Shown here one piece after another: positions 27,942-42,559 of a stretch of 64,000 nt of DNA. The stretch comes from Amycolatopsis sp. WQ 127309 (GTDB taxonomy: Bacteria > Actinomycetota > Actinomycetes > Mycobacteriales > Pseudonocardiaceae). The notes below the pieces were generated by a model. It was not told where the DNA came from. It made no database searches and saw only the letters and a program-made list of their open reading frames with translations. A program made the position numbers and the translations under genes. The stretch is taken from NCBI RefSeq assembly GCF_023023025.1, contig NZ_CP095481.1, positions 2,666,001 through 2,730,000 on the forward strand, read 5' to 3'. Within the stretch, counting starts at the first letter, position 1; every line of letters starts with the position of its first letter.

Positions 27942-28505
27942 TCAGGACTCCGGGAAGATCACCACGCGACGCTTGGGGTCTTCGCCCTCGCTCTCGCTCG
28001 TGACGCCCGAGACCGTCGCCACCGCGTCGTGGACCACCTTGCGTTCGAACGGGCTCATCGGCTGCAGTCGCACCCGCTCGCCGCTCGAAAGGACCGACTC
28101 CGCCGTCGAACGGCCGAGTTCGCGGAGTTCCTCGCGGCGGTCCGCGCGCCAGCCCGCGATGTCCAGCATGAGGCGGCTGCGCGAGCCCGTCTCCTGCTGG
28201 ACCGCCAGGCGGGTCAGTTCCTGCAGCGCTTCGAGCACCGTGCCGCGGGGGCCGACGAGCTTCTCGAGGTCTTCGCCGCCGTCGATGCTCACGATCGCGC
28301 GGCCGGCCTCCACGTCCAGGTCGATGTCACCGTCGTAGTCGAGCAGGTCCAGCAGCCGCTCGAGGTAGTCGCCGGCGATGTCGCCCTCCTGGACGAGGAC
28401 GTCGTCGCCACCTCCTGCCTTCTGCTCGCTCTCCTCTTCGGTGGTCGCGCCCGCGGCCGCGTCGTCCTGATCGGCGTCGATCGTGTCGATCGTCTCCGAC
28501 ATCAT
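27942..28505 (-). CDS. jag: Jag/KhpB-type single-stranded RNA-binding protein (KH and R3H domains)
   Basis: A 187-residue RNA-binding protein. The first ~45 residues are acidic and probably disordered. Then a KH-like domain (about 50-115; VSIDGGEDLEKLVGPRGTVL) and a C-terminal R3H domain (RLQPMSPFERKVVHDAVAT, RRVVIFP). The long Jag_N domain of firmicutes is absent, as in actinobacteria (Rv3920c). It is 27 bp downstream of yidC. KhpB proteins bind many RNAs and affect cell division in streptococci; the role here is inferred. Two successive ATG codons could start it; GAGGAG lies 5 or 8 nt upstream. Confidence 0.92.
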   Translation of the reverse strand: MMSETIDTIDADQDDAAAGATTEEESEQKAGGGDDVLVQEGDIAGDYLERLLDLLDYDGDIDLDVEAGRAIVSIDGGEDLEKLVGPRGTVLEALQELTRLAVQQETGSRSRLMLDIAGWRADRREELRELGRSTAESVLSSGERVRLQPMSPFERKVVHDAVATVSGVTSESEGEDPKRRVVIFPES

Positions 28506-28532
28506 TCGTCTCCTCTCCGAACCGGTCGCGCC

Positions 28533-29696
28533 TCAGCGGCGCTTCCGGCCCGACTTCCTGGTCGAGTCTTTGAGGAGCCCGGGCACTCCCGTGCCGTTCT
28601 CCGATGAGCCGTTCTGGCCGTTCGTGGCGACCGGGGTGGCCTCCGCCACCGTCGCGCCGTCCGTCTTGGCCGCAGCGGCCTCGGCGGCCTTGGCCGCGGC
28701 GGCCTCCGCCGGCGTGGTCTGCGCGAAGCCGTGGGCCGAGCCGGCCTTGGTGACCTTCTTCTGCGAGCCGGTCTGGGCGGGCTGGTTCTTCTTCTGCTGG
28801 ACGGGCTTCTGGCCCACCTTCGGCGCGGTCGGCTTCTGCCCGGGCTTCGGGCCGAGCGACGCGCGCTTCTCCGCGGCCTCCACCTTGCGAGCCGCCTCTT
28901 CCTTGTCGATCTTCGTGTAGACGAGGCGCTGCTGCATCAGGGTCCAGCCGTTGTTCGCCAGCCAGTAGAAGAGGAGGCCGAGCGGGAACAGCGCACCGAA
29001 GACGAGGACACCGAGCGGGAAGATGTACATCGTCAGCTTGTTCATGATCGCGGTCTGCGAGGTGGCCGACGCGGCGTTCTGGCGGGCCACCGAGTGCCGC
29101 GCGGTGAGGTGCGTGGCGATCGACGCGATGATCATGAGGGGCAGAGCGACCGGGAGCACGCTCCAGTGGAAGCCGACGTTCGCGGCGTTGCCCCCGCTGA
29201 CGACGCCGACACCGTTGTAGACGGCCTCGCCGAGGTTGACGCCGAAGAGCTTCGCGTTGACGTACGACTCGACGTCGTGCTGGGTGAAGAAGTAGTTCTC
29301 GGTCTTCGGCTTGCCGTCCGCCGGCATGATCGAGAACGCGCGCAGGACGTGGTTCAGGCCGATGAACACCGGGATCTGCAGCAGCATCGGCAGGCAGCTG
29401 CCCAGCGGGTTGACGCCGTGCTCCTTCTGGAGCTTCTGCATCTCCTGCGCCTGGCGCTGCTTGTCGTTCGCGTACTTCTTCTGGAGCTTCTTCATCTCCG
29501 GCGCGAAGTCCTGCATCTTCTTCATCGACCGGACCTGGTTCACGAACGGCTTGAACATGATGCCGCGGACCGTGAACGTCAGGAAGATGATGCCGAGGAT
29601 CCAGGCGATCGCCGTCGACTCCCCGAAGACGAGCCCGAAGACCTTGTGCCAACACCAGAGGATGAAGGACACGGGGTAGTAGATGAAATCGAGCAC
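28533..29696 (-). CDS. yidC: membrane protein insertase YidC
   Basis: Inserts membrane proteins with or without Sec. A 387-residue protein of the five-TM YidC/Oxa1 type: TM near 14-40, the hydrophilic-groove Arg in FLTFTVRGIMFKPF, a charged cytoplasmic hairpin (MKKLQKKYANDKQRQAQEMQ), then NPLGSCLPMLLQIPVFIGLN and further TM segments. The C-terminal ~100 residues are Ala/Lys/Gln-rich, ending in SGRKRR, likely for ribosome contact. It lies 5 bp downstream of yidD. Confidence 0.95.
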   Translation of the reverse strand: MLDFIYYPVSFILWCWHKVFGLVFGESTAIAWILGIIFLTFTVRGIMFKPFVNQVRSMKKMQDFAPEMKKLQKKYANDKQRQAQEMQKLQKEHGVNPLGSCLPMLLQIPVFIGLNHVLRAFSIMPADGKPKTENYFFTQHDVESYVNAKLFGVNLGEAVYNGVGVVSGGNAANVGFHWSVLPVALPLMIIASIATHLTARHSVARQNAASATSQTAIMNKLTMYIFPLGVLVFGALFPLGLLFYWLANNGWTLMQQRLVYTKIDKEEAARKVEAAEKRASLGPKPGQKPTAPKVGQKPVQQKKNQPAQTGSQKKVTKAGSAHGFAQTTPAEAAAAKAAEAAAAKTDGATVAEATPVATNGQNGSSENGTGVPGLLKDSTRKSGRKRR

Positions 29697-29701
29697 TGCT
29701 G

Positions 29702-30046
29702 CTACTCCTCGATCGGTGTTTCAGGTCGTCGGTGCCGCCACGAGAACGTCTCGGGCACGGGGTCGCGGCCGGGCATGGTCCACGGGCCGCAACGCAGCAG
29801 GCGGCGCGCCGCGAGGTAGGAGCCGCGGCCGGCGCCGTGCCGGGTGAGGGCTTCGACCGCGTACGCGCTGCAGCTCGGGTAGAACCGGCACGCCGGCGGC
29901 AGGAAGGGCGAAATCGCCTTGCGGTAGAGCTTGATGGGGAGCAACAGGACCCACGCGACCGGACCGGGCCGGGCGGGCCCTGGCTCGTCGTCGTGGTCGT
30001 GCTCGTCGTGCACTGAGTGCTCGGGGGTGGCTCGCATACCGGTCAC
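29702..30046 (-). CDS. yidD: membrane protein insertion efficiency factor YidD
   Basis: A 114-residue small protein assisting YidC-dependent insertion. The family core is present: PIKLYRKAISPFLPPACRFY, then PSCSAYAVEALTRHG and LLRCGPW. The first 30 residues (HSVHDEHDHDDEPGP) are a His/Asp-rich extension not needed for the family. It overlaps the rnpA stop by four bases (30043-30046) and lies just upstream of yidC. Confidence 0.93.
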   Translation of the reverse strand: MTGMRATPEHSVHDEHDHDDEPGPARPGPVAWVLLLPIKLYRKAISPFLPPACRFYPSCSAYAVEALTRHGAGRGSYLAARRLLRCGPWTMPGRDPVPETFSWRHRRPETPIEE

Positions 30047-30477
30047 ACCGCTGATCCGTGGTCGGGGGCCGCGTCCGCGGGACGCGTCGGGCTGGGGACA
30101 TCCCCGGCCGGACGGCGCGACGACAGTAGTCCGAGCCGCCGCAGCGCGGCGTCGAGATCGGCCCCGAGCTCCGCGCTGGACGCGGACGCGGACGGCGGCA
30201 ATGCCCGTACGACCAACGCACTGCCGGCGGGCAGGGTTCCGAGCCGGGCCGAAACGAGATGGCGCAGCTTGCGGGACACCCGGTGGCGGACCACCGAGTT
30301 CCCCACGGCCTTGCTCACCACAAAACCCGCCCTGGTCGCCGACGAAGCATCGGCGGCCATGGACGGGTCCGTGGTCAACGCGTGGACGACGAGGCGGCGC
30401 CTGCCTGCCTTGGATCCGCGACGGAGAACCACGCGGAAATCCTCACTCCGCCGCAAACGTGCGGCAGCCGGCAGCAC
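30043..30477 (-). CDS. rnpA: ribonuclease P protein component
   Basis: Basic 144-residue protein subunit of RNase P, which cuts tRNA 5' leaders. It shows the family opening (LPAAARLRRSEDFRVVLRRG) and the RNA-binding motif region VVRHRVSRKLRHLV. The C-terminal ~35 residues are Pro/Ala-rich and probably disordered. It lies 21 bp downstream of rpmH, the universal arrangement. Confidence 0.94.
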   Translation of the reverse strand: MLPAAARLRRSEDFRVVLRRGSKAGRRRLVVHALTTDPSMAADASSATRAGFVVSKAVGNSVVRHRVSRKLRHLVSARLGTLPAGSALVVRALPPSASASSAELGADLDAALRRLGLLSSRRPAGDVPSPTRPADAAPDHGSAV

Positions 30478-30498
30478 GGCGCGCCCCGACGTGCCGGA

Positions 30499-30642
30499 TC
30501 AGGCCGACAGCGCTTCGCGGCCCTTGCGACGGCGAGCCGCCAGGATGCCCCGGCCTGCCCGGGTCCGCATGCGCAGCCGGAACCCGTGGGTCTTGGCGCG
30601 ACGGCGGTTGTTCGGCTGGAAGGTCCGCTTACCCTTGCTCAC
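30499..30642 (-). CDS. rpmH: 50S ribosomal protein L34
   Basis: A 47-residue, very basic large-subunit protein: [20 protein letters not shown], then [10 protein letters not shown] and [12 protein letters not shown]. The GTG at 30642 has AGGAG 5 nt upstream; a longer frame upstream is not supported. It is the first gene of the block that diverges from dnaA. Confidence 0.96.
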   Translation of the reverse strand: MSKGKRTFQPNNRRRAKTHGFRLRMRTRAGRGILAARRRKGREALSA

Positions 30643-31248
30643 TGCTTCTCCTGTGTGTCGCTGTGTCGTCTGCCCACCCGCCGGAGAGGAACGGTCATCC
30701 CTCTCACCTGGCGTGTCGTGCGGGCGCACGGCAGTCTCTGGTGTCTCCTACCAACGTGTGGCCTCGTCACGACGAGCGACGACAACTAGGGCACGCGAAA
30801 CGCGCCCGTCGCATACGGGAGACCTTACGAGGGTACGCACCCCCGCCCGGCGCCCGGTAAGCACCCCCTCCGCCACCGCCGGTGACGGGCCGCGCGAGGC
30901 CCCTTCGTCGACGCCGCGGCATCGGCTGGCAACACGCCGTACACCATGAAATGCTGGTGGCCCAGGATGCCTTGTGGCAGCGAGCGGGGCTTGTTAGCGT
31001 GCCTCTCTCGGGTCACCGGTCGAGGTGTCCGAGTATCCGGGTGGTGGAGTGCCCACCGGCTTACGACGAGCCCGCAGGTGGCGTCGCCGCGGGTCGCCGT
31101 ACATTAGTGCACAGCTGTGGACAACTATGTGGATATTCGCTGTGCCGGTACCCGGTCAGGTCCGCAGGGGGTCATAGGGCGGTGTGACCAGGGGCGTTCC
31201 CGGGCCGATCCGGCCGTACGCGCCGTCGAGGGGAGGGGAGCCAGCCAG
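30643..31248. promoter_or_regulatory. rpmH-dnaA divergent intergenic region with DnaA boxes
   Basis: About 600 bp without a supported gene; it must hold the rpmH and dnaA promoters. A perfect reverse DnaA box TGTGGACAA (31116-31124) and a one-mismatch box TGTGGATAT (31128-31136) lie about 115-130 bp before the dnaA start, as expected for autoregulation. TACATT at 31100-31105, just upstream, could be a -10 element. The rest (30.75-31.08 kb) shows nothing specific. Confidence 0.65.
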
Positions 31249-32859
31249 GTGTCGGAGCACCAGCACAACCTGGGTGTCATCTGGGAACAGGTGGTACGCG
31301 AACTGTCCGACGGGACCCTGTCCCCCCAGCAGCGTGCCTGGATGCGCGTGACCCGCCCCATCGGGCTGCTCGACGGCACCGCGCTGCTCGCGGCCCCCAG
31401 TGACTTCGCGAAGGAAGCGATCGAGCGCGGGCTCCGCGGCGCGATCACCGACGCGCTCTCCCGGCGGCTCGGCCGCGCCATCTCGCTGGCCGTGAAGGTC
31501 GACACCGCCGAGACCCTCGCCCCGGTCGCCGCGCCGCGCTACGTCCCGTCACCCGCCCGGGTGGAAAACGGCGTGAGCGCCGAGCCGGCCCCCGCGCCGA
31601 TGCCGGGCCCCGGCCCGATGATGCCGCCGCAGCGTCCCGAGCCCGCGCCGCCGATGCCGGCCCACCAGTCCGCCGGGCCGAAGCCCGACGACGGTGACGA
31701 CACCGACGAGGAAGTCGACGAAGAGGGCGAAGCGCTCGCCGCCGTCCACGAGATCTGGCCCACGTTCTCCGGGCAGCCGATCGCCGGCCAGCCCTACACC
31801 GCGCCGGCGCAGCCGCAGACGTCGAAGACGAAGCTCAACGAGAAGTACACGTTCGACACGTTCGTCATCGGCGCGTCCAACCGGTTCGCGCACGCGGCCG
31901 CGGTCGCTGTCGCCGAAGCGCCGGCCCGCGCGTACAACCCGCTCTTCATCTGGGGCGAGTCCGGGCTCGGCAAGACGCACCTGCTGCACGCGGTCGGCCA
32001 CTACGCGCAACGGCTCTTCCCGGGCATGCGCGTGCGGTACGTCTCGACCGAAGAGTTCACGAACGACTTCATCAACTCGCTGCGCGACGACCGCAAGGTC
32101 GCCTTCCAGCGCCGCTACCGCGACATCGACATCCTGCTCGTCGACGACATCCAGTTCTTGGAGGGCAAAGAAGGTACGCAGGAAGAGTTCTTCCACACCT
32201 TCAACACCCTCCACAACGCGAACAAGCAGATCGTCGTCAGCTCCGACCGCCCGCCCAAGCGCCTCGAAACGCTGGAGGACCGGCTGCGGACGCGGTTCGA
32301 GTGGGGCCTGATCACCGACATCCAGCCGCCCGAGCTCGAGACGCGCATCGCGATCCTCCGCAAGAAGGCGGCGCAGGACCGGCTCGCGGTGCCGGGTGAC
32401 GTCCTGGAGTTCATCGCCTCGCGCGTCGAGGCGAACATCCGGGAGCTCGAAGGCGCGCTGATCCGGGTCACGGCGTTCGCGTCGCTGAACCAGCAGCCGG
32501 TCGACGCCGGGCTGGCCGAGATCGTGCTGCGCGACCTCATCCCCGACTCGCACGCCCCGGAGATCACCGCGCCCACCATCATGGGCGTCATCTCCGAGTT
32601 CTTCGACGTCTCGCTCGACGACCTGTGCGGCCCGGGCAAGACGAAGGCGCTCGCCACGTCCCGCCAGATCGCGATGTACCTCTGCCGCGAGCTGACCGAC
32701 ATGTCGCTGCCGAAGATCGGGCAGACGTTCGGCGGCCGCGACCACACGACCGTCATGCACGCGGACAAGAAGATCCGCAAGGAGATGGCCGAGCGCCGGC
32801 GCATCTACGACCAGGTGCAGGAGCTGACGTCGCGCATCAAGCAGCGCGCCCGCCAGTAG
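31249..32859 (+). CDS. dnaA: chromosomal replication initiator protein DnaA
   Basis: Binds DnaA boxes and melts oriC. A 536-residue protein: domain I (about 1-90, [14 protein letters not shown]), a long Pro/Glu-rich domain II (about 100-195), AAA+ domain III with Walker [14 protein letters not shown] near 235 and Walker [13 protein letters not shown], and domain IV with the signature [18 protein letters not shown] at 31249 (VSEHQHNLG) is preceded by GGGAGGGGAG 8 nt upstream. It diverges from rpmH, and oriC lies directly downstream. Confidence 0.97.
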   Translation: MSEHQHNLGVIWEQVVRELSDGTLSPQQRAWMRVTRPIGLLDGTALLAAPSDFAKEAIERGLRGAITDALSRRLGRAISLAVKVDTAETLAPVAAPRYVPSPARVENGVSAEPAPAPMPGPGPMMPPQRPEPAPPMPAHQSAGPKPDDGDDTDEEVDEEGEALAAVHEIWPTFSGQPIAGQPYTAPAQPQTSKTKLNEKYTFDTFVIGASNRFAHAAAVAVAEAPARAYNPLFIWGESGLGKTHLLHAVGHYAQRLFPGMRVRYVSTEEFTNDFINSLRDDRKVAFQRRYRDIDILLVDDIQFLEGKEGTQEEFFHTFNTLHNANKQIVVSSDRPPKRLETLEDRLRTRFEWGLITDIQPPELETRIAILRKKAAQDRLAVPGDVLEFIASRVEANIRELEGALIRVTAFASLNQQPVDAGLAEIVLRDLIPDSHAPEITAPTIMGVISEFFDVSLDDLCGPGKTKALATSRQIAMYLCRELTDMSLPKIGQTFGGRDHTTVMHADKKIRKEMAERRRIYDQVQELTSRIKQRARQ

Positions 32860-32961
32860 CCCGGCTTTCCTTACCTCCCAACGACTCAGGGGCGTCCACG
32901 CGATGTGGGCGCCCTTGAGTCGTCTTTGGACTGCCTGAAGCACGCCTACGCCCGCGAAGCA

Positions 32962-32987
32962 GCGAAGTGTGCGTACGCGCGCTTCGC
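32962..32987. repeat. 26-bp imperfect palindrome in oriC
   Basis: GCGAAGTGTGCGTACG followed by CGCGCTTCGC; the two arms pair except for two symmetrical mismatches, centred on GTAC. It lies about 100 bp after the dnaA stop and before the first DnaA boxes. It could be a dnaA terminator or a protein site. Confidence 0.6.
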
Positions 32988-33417
32988 AAAGTCGCGAAAA
33001 TTGTTTGTACACAAGGAAGTTTCCCCATGGTGTGGGCAGTTTGCCCACAGCGTCCGCGGATCTCCCACCAGCGACGACCCGGAATCCGTCCACACCCCGC
33101 CCACAGGTGATCCACAAGAAATCCACACCGTTGTCCACGCTGATTCCACAGGTTGCCCACATTGTGTGCACAGGAGGGCCCGGTCACCCGGAAGAGCGAT
33201 CCAGACCGTGCCGCGCACCCCCAGACCCTGGGTACAGAAGGCCCCACACCTGGGGACAACCGTGGGGATAACTGGGGACAACTGTGGACGGATCCGGGGC
33301 CGCTCGAAGTTGTCCACGGACGGCCCGATCTGTCCCCAGATCCACCACCATGGTTCTCCACATGCCCGCGAGCACTCCCACCTGCGCGAACGACCTCAAT
33401 CCACACAATCCACAGGA

Positions 33418-33472
33418 CTTACTACTGCTACTGCCTTTTAGATCTCTTCTAAGAGAGAAAAAGATAAAAACA
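33418..33472. other. AT-rich candidate DNA-unwinding element
   Basis: About 55 bp with A+T well above half, including TTTTAGATCTCTTCTAAGAG and AAAAAGATAAAAA, in a region otherwise above 65% GC. It sits between the last two DnaA-box groups. CTCTTCTAAGAG is also a short inverted repeat. Confidence 0.65.
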
Positions 33473-33726
33473 GGCGGCGGACGAATCTGGGGACAACCGC
33501 GAGAGACTGTCGCCAAGTCGACAAAGTCAAGGGGAGGCCGAAGTGACGGCTGCCCCCGCGACGGCCTACCGTGGATGTCTGCACCTGGTCCGTGCTCCGG
33601 CCGCTGACGCGGAGGGCGGACCGGCCGGAGCGGGCAGCCGGTCACTGCCCCAAGCCAGAGCGAGGCCGGGCCGGCCCCGTCGCCCTGTCCGAGCCGAGTG
33701 GCTCGGGTCGTCGAAAGGATGCGCGC

Positions 33727-34860
33727 ATGAAGATCCGCGTCGAGCGTGACGGGCTCGCCGACGCCGTCGCGTGGGTGGCGAGAAGCCTCCCCTCCCGGCC
33801 TCCTGTGCCGGTACTGGGCGGAGTCCTGCTCGACGCCGGTTCCGACGGCGACTCCGACGCGCTGACCGTGTCGGGTTTCGACTACGAGGTGTCCGCGACC
33901 GTGGGCGTCCCGGCGACGATCGCCGACGGCGGCCGCCTGCTGGTGTCCGGCAGGCTCCTCGCCGACATCACCAAGTCCCTGCCGAACCAGCCGGTCGAGA
34001 TCGCCGTCGACGGCGCCCGCGCCACGATCACGTGCGGCAGCGCGCGCTTCTCCCTGCCGACCATGCCGGTCGAGGACTACCCGCAGCTGCCGTCCCAGCC
34101 CGCCTTCGCGGGTGAGCTCGCCGGCGACGCGTTCGGCCAGGCCGTCACCCAGGTCGTCGTCGCCGCGGGCAAGGACGACACGCTGCCGATGCTGACCGGC
34201 ATGCGGCTCGAGATCTCCGGCAGCTCGCTGACCCTCGTCGCGACCGACCGGTTCCGGCTCGCCATGCGCGAGTTCACCTGGCAGCCCGCCGAGGGCCTGG
34301 CCGACGCCGCGGTGCTCGTCCCGGCGCGCACGCTCGCCGAGGCGGCCAAGACGCTCGGCGCGAGCGGCGCCACGATCCGGCTCGCGCTCGCCAGCGGCGA
34401 GGGCCTGCTCGGCCTGTCCGGCTCCGGGCGCTACACGACGACCCGGCTGCTCGACGCCGAGTTCCCGCCCTACCGCCAGCTGCTGCCCGCGACGCACACG
34501 TCGCGCGCGGTCATCGAGGTGTCGGCTCTCACGGAGTCGATCAAGCGAGTTTCGCTGGTCGCGGAGCGGGGGACTCAGGTACGACTGGAGTTCGGGGACA
34601 ACACGCTGCGGCTGTCCGCGGGCGGCGACGACGAGGGAAGCGCCGAGGAAGAGCTCCAGGTCGACTACGAAGGTGAGCCGGTGACGATCGCGTTCAACCC
34701 GGGTTACCTCGTCGACGGTCTCGGCGCCCTCCACAGCGACCGGGCGGAGCTGACGTTCACCACGCCGAACCGCCCCGCCCTCATCAAGCCGGCCGACGCC
34801 GAGGGCAACCTCATCCCCGGCTACCTCTACCTCCTGATGCCCGTCCGTCTTCCGGGCTGA
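33727..34860 (+). CDS. dnaN: DNA polymerase III beta subunit (sliding clamp)
   Basis: A 377-residue clamp that tethers Pol III and other partners. Three clamp domains are recognisable: [20 protein letters not shown] at the start; the middle around [20 protein letters not shown] and [12 protein letters not shown]; the last around [17 protein letters not shown] and the C-terminal [12 protein letters not shown]. The ATG at 33727 has AAGGA about 8 nt upstream; earlier in-frame starts lie in oriC sequence. Confidence 0.97.
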   Translation: MKIRVERDGLADAVAWVARSLPSRPPVPVLGGVLLDAGSDGDSDALTVSGFDYEVSATVGVPATIADGGRLLVSGRLLADITKSLPNQPVEIAVDGARATITCGSARFSLPTMPVEDYPQLPSQPAFAGELAGDAFGQAVTQVVVAAGKDDTLPMLTGMRLEISGSSLTLVATDRFRLAMREFTWQPAEGLADAAVLVPARTLAEAAKTLGASGATIRLALASGEGLLGLSGSGRYTTTRLLDAEFPPYRQLLPATHTSRAVIEVSALTESIKRVSLVAERGTQVRLEFGDNTLRLSAGGDDEGSAEEELQVDYEGEPVTIAFNPGYLVDGLGALHSDRAELTFTTPNRPALIKPADAEGNLIPGYLYLLMPVRLPG

Positions 34861-34894
34861 CTCGCAATTTTTCGTTAGTACGTAAGGGGATCTC

Positions 34895-35785
34895 ATGGTT
34901 CAGCTCGGTCTGATCGGCCTGGGCAAGATGGGCTTCAACATGCGTGAGCGGCTGCGCGCGGCCGGTCACGAAGTGGTCGGCTACGACCGCAACCCGGACG
35001 TCAGCGACACGACGTCGCTCGAGGACCTGGTGTCCAAACTGGACGCTCCGCGGATCGTCTGGATCATGGTTCCCGCCGGCGACCCGACGCGGCAGACCAT
35101 CACCGAGCTGGGCAACCTGCTCGCCGAAGGTGACATGGTCATCGACGGCGGCAACTCGAAGTACACCGACGACAAGCTGAACGCCGAGCTGCTCGCCGCG
35201 AAGAAGATCGGCTACGCCGACTGCGGTGTCTCCGGTGGCGTGTGGGGCAAGGAAAACGGCTACGGCCTGATGGTCGGCGGCACGGCCGCCGATGTCGAGC
35301 GCGCGATGCCGATCTTCGACGCGCTGCGCCCGGAAGGCCCGCGTGAGGAAGGCTTCTCGCACGCGGGCAGCGTCGGCGCCGGCCACTACGCGAAGATGAT
35401 CCACAACGGCATCGAGTACGGCATGATGCAGGCCTTCGCCGAAGGCTTCGAGCTGCTCGAGGCCGCGAAGGTCGTCGACGACGTGCCCGCCGTGATCAAG
35501 GGCTGGCAGCGCGGCACCGTCGTCCGGTCCTGGCTGCTCGACCTGCTCGTGCGCGCGCTCGACGAGGACCCGGAGCTGGACGACCTCGAGGGTTACGTCG
35601 AGGATTCCGGCGAAGGCCGGTGGACGCTCGAAGAGGCGATCAACAACGCGGTGCCGGCGCCGGTCATCTCGGCCGCGCTGTTCGCCCGGTTCGCCTCCCG
35701 CCAGGAGCACTCGGCCGCGATGCGCGCGGTCGCCGCGTTGCGCAACCAGTTCGGCGGGCACGCCGTGAAGAAGGTCGGCGGGTAG
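34895..35785 (+). CDS. gnd: 6-phosphogluconate dehydrogenase, short decarboxylating type
   Basis: Oxidises 6-phosphogluconate to ribulose-5-phosphate and CO2. At 296 residues it is the short form, which in known cases prefers NAD+, rather than the ~470-residue form. Visible: [19 protein letters not shown] (nucleotide fold), [30 protein letters not shown], and the catalytic Lys in [16 protein letters not shown]. Its place between dnaN and recF is shared with Streptomyces but not M. tuberculosis. ATG with AAGGGGA upstream. Confidence 0.94.
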   Translation: MVQLGLIGLGKMGFNMRERLRAAGHEVVGYDRNPDVSDTTSLEDLVSKLDAPRIVWIMVPAGDPTRQTITELGNLLAEGDMVIDGGNSKYTDDKLNAELLAAKKIGYADCGVSGGVWGKENGYGLMVGGTAADVERAMPIFDALRPEGPREEGFSHAGSVGAGHYAKMIHNGIEYGMMQAFAEGFELLEAAKVVDDVPAVIKGWQRGTVVRSWLLDLLVRALDEDPELDDLEGYVEDSGEGRWTLEEAINNAVPAPVISAALFARFASRQEHSAAMRAVAALRNQFGGHAVKKVGG

Positions 35786-35807
35786 GTCCCGTCCGGGAAG
35801 GAACCAC

Positions 35808-36962
35808 GTGTATCTGCGCCACCTGCAGGTCACCGACTTCCGCTCCTGGCCCCAGGCCGATCTCGCCCTCGAACCGGGGCCGACCGTGCTGGTCGGCCAG
35901 AACGGTCGTGGCAAGACCAACCTGCTGGAAGCGATCGGGTACGTCGCGACGCTGGGCTCGCACCGCGTCGCGACGGACGCGCCGCTCATCCGGCACGGCT
36001 GTGAGCGCGCGCTGGTGCGGGTCGCGGTGGTCAACGACGACCGCGAGCTGACCGTCGAGCTCGAGATCACCGCCGGCCGGGCGAACCGCGCCCGGGTCAA
36101 CCGCGGCGCGGTCGGCCGGCCGCGGGACGTGCTCGGCATCCTGCGCACGGTGCTGTTCTCCCCGGAGGACCTGGCGCTCGTGCGGGGTGACCCTGGTGAG
36201 CGACGCCGGTTCCTCGACGAGCTGCTGGTGCTGCGCGCGCCGCGGTACGCCGGGGTTCGCGCGGACTACGAGAAGGTGCTGAAACAGCGCAACGCCCTCC
36301 TCAAAACGGCGGGCAAGCGCCGGACCGGACGTGAGGACCCGTACGCGCTGTCGACGCTCGAAGTCTGGGACGACCACCTCGCGGTGGCGGGCGCGGAGCT
36401 GCTGGCCGCGCGCCTGAACCTCGTCGCCGACCTCGGGCCGTACGCGGCCGCGGCGTACATGGGCGTCGCTCCGGACTCCCGGCCGGCGAAGATCTCGTAC
36501 AAGTCTTCGCTGGGTGAAGGCCTGCCGTCGACGTACGGCGTACCCGATGGCGAACGGGCGCAACCCGAAGTCCTGAAGGACGTCTTGCTGAAGGCGCTCG
36601 GGGAAGCTCGCAAAGCCGAGCTGGAGCGGGGGATCAGCTTGGTCGGCCCGCACCGGGACGAGCTGGAGCTGATCCTGGGCGAGGCGCCGGCCAAGGGTTA
36701 CGCGAGCCACGGCGAGTCGTGGTCGTTCGCGCTCGCTCTCCGGCTCGGCAGCTACGAGCTGCTGCGCGGGGAAGCGGGTGAGCCGGTGCTCCTGCTCGAC
36801 GACGTGTTCGCCGAGCTGGACCGCAAGCGCCGGGCCCGGCTGGCGGAGGTGGCCGCGAGCGCCGAGCAGGTGCTGGTGACGGCCGCGGTCGACGAAGACG
36901 TGCCCAGCGAGCTGGCGGGGAGCCGGTTCGTGGTGGCGGATGGTGAGGTCACGCGTGGCTGA
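35808..36962 (+). CDS. recF: DNA replication/repair protein RecF
   Basis: SMC-like ATPase loading RecA at gaps, 384 residues. Walker A is [19 protein letters not shown], the signature region is [13 protein letters not shown], and Walker B is [22 protein letters not shown] start ([14 protein letters not shown]) with AAGGA upstream. The last bases overlap the start of dciA. Confidence 0.96.
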   Translation: MYLRHLQVTDFRSWPQADLALEPGPTVLVGQNGRGKTNLLEAIGYVATLGSHRVATDAPLIRHGCERALVRVAVVNDDRELTVELEITAGRANRARVNRGAVGRPRDVLGILRTVLFSPEDLALVRGDPGERRRFLDELLVLRAPRYAGVRADYEKVLKQRNALLKTAGKRRTGREDPYALSTLEVWDDHLAVAGAELLAARLNLVADLGPYAAAAYMGVAPDSRPAKISYKSSLGEGLPSTYGVPDGERAQPEVLKDVLLKALGEARKAELERGISLVGPHRDELELILGEAPAKGYASHGESWSFALALRLGSYELLRGEAGEPVLLLDDVFAELDRKRRARLAEVAASAEQVLVTAAVDEDVPSELAGSRFVVADGEVTRG

Positions 36963-37710
36963 ACAGCGCAAACCAGGCGCGCCAAGATCGACTCGACCAC
37001 CCGGTGTGACCGCTGACACAGGAGTTACCCACCGATCTGGGGACAAACCTGTGGACAGTGTGGATAAACCCGTGCCCGGGTTATCGCCGCGCGTGACCAA
37101 AAGGCCGGATCGGCCGCTTGACACCCCCCACAAAGGGGTTAACCCGGCCGGGAACGCCACGCCGAGTACGCAGAGTGAGAACCCCACTGCTCCGAACGGG
37201 GCGGCGATGACGGGCCGGGACCTCGCGCACGCCGCGCTCGAGGCCGCAAAAGCCAAGGCCAAGGAGCGGGGCGTCCCGCCGGGGCAGCGCCGCCGCGTGG
37301 CCAGCAGCGGACAGAACCCCCGGCGCCGCCGCTGGTCGGGACCGGGTGCGGACGCGCGTGATCCCCAGCCACTCGGCCGGCTCGTTTCGCGGCTCGTCAG
37401 TGACCGCGGCTGGAACGAGAGCGTCTCCGGCGCGCGCGTCTTCGCGCAGTGGGCGCGCCTGGTCGGCGAAGACGTCGCGGAACACGCCCAGCCGGTCGCG
37501 CTGAAAGACGGCGAGCTCACGGTCCGTGCCAGCTCCACGGCGTGGGCCACCCAGCTGCGGTTGCTGCAGGGGAAGTTGCTGGCCAAGATCGCGGCGGGAG
37601 TCGGAAACGGCGTGGTCAAGCGCATGCGGATCCAGGGTCCGATGGCCCCGAGCTGGCGGAAAGGGCCCCGGCACGTGTCGGGTCGCGGCCCGCGTGACAC
37701 GTACGGCTGA
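36955..37710 (+). CDS. dciA: DciA-type replicative helicase loader (DUF721, Rv0004 homologue)
   Basis: Predicted loader of the DnaB helicase, the ancestral type in bacteria without DnaC. The conserved part covers about residues 125-251: [14 protein letters not shown], then [40 protein letters not shown] and the closing [19 protein letters not shown], nearly the same as Rv0004 as I recall it. The first ~90 residues are disordered and repetitive ([14 protein letters not shown]) because they are written over DnaA boxes. GTG 36955 has GTGAGG 6 nt upstream and overlaps the recF stop; ATG 36940 is the alternative. Confidence 0.92.
   Translation: MAEQRKPGAPRSTRPPGVTADTGVTHRSGDKPVDSVDKPVPGLSPRVTKRPDRPLDTPHKGVNPAGNATPSTQSENPTAPNGAAMTGRDLAHAALEAAKAKAKERGVPPGQRRRVASSGQNPRRRRWSGPGADARDPQPLGRLVSRLVSDRGWNESVSGARVFAQWARLVGEDVAEHAQPVALKDGELTVRASSTAWATQLRLLQGKLLAKIAAGVGNGVVKRMRIQGPMAPSWRKGPRHVSGRGPRDTYG
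37038..37067 (-). promoter_or_regulatory. DnaA-box triplet inside the dciA coding sequence
   Basis: Three boxes in a row on the minus strand: TGGGGACAA (37038-37046, one mismatch), TGTGGACAG (37050-37058, one mismatch) and TGTGGATAA (37059-37067, perfect reverse TTATCCACA). All have the same orientation within 30 bp. Confidence 0.65.
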
Positions 37711-37808
37711 CCCGGGTTGCGCGTTGCTCGGTTGAATGCCCCGAGAACGCATCCAGACGCGCTGAAATACGTCAAGACTCGGCTCGGACCGATTTCGTCC
37801 GTCTGTGA

Positions 37809-39875
<2,067 letters not shown>

Positions 39876-39926
39876 GCGTCCCCCGTTCGTTTGTCCCGCT
39901 AGGACCCCCGCACTCGAGAAGGACCC

Positions 39927-42521
<2,595 letters not shown>

Positions 42522-42559
42522 GACGGCGCCACCACGGCACGGGTAAGGACTGACTCTTC

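Larger units (their letters stand above)
32860..33560. other. oriC: chromosomal origin of replication (oriC)
   Basis: Gene-free stretch between dnaA and dnaN dense in DnaA boxes. One-mismatch matches to TTGTCCACA or TTATCCACA include 33005-33013, 33041-33049, 33108-33116, 33131-33139, 33153-33161, 33251-33259, 33263-33271, 33273-33281, 33310-33318 and 33488-33496, with several weaker ones (33031, 33086, 33097, 33119, 33283, 33330, 33397, 33406). Boxes face one way before ~33.17 kb and mostly the other way from 33.25 kb. An AT-rich stretch follows at 33.42 kb. Confidence 0.93.
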
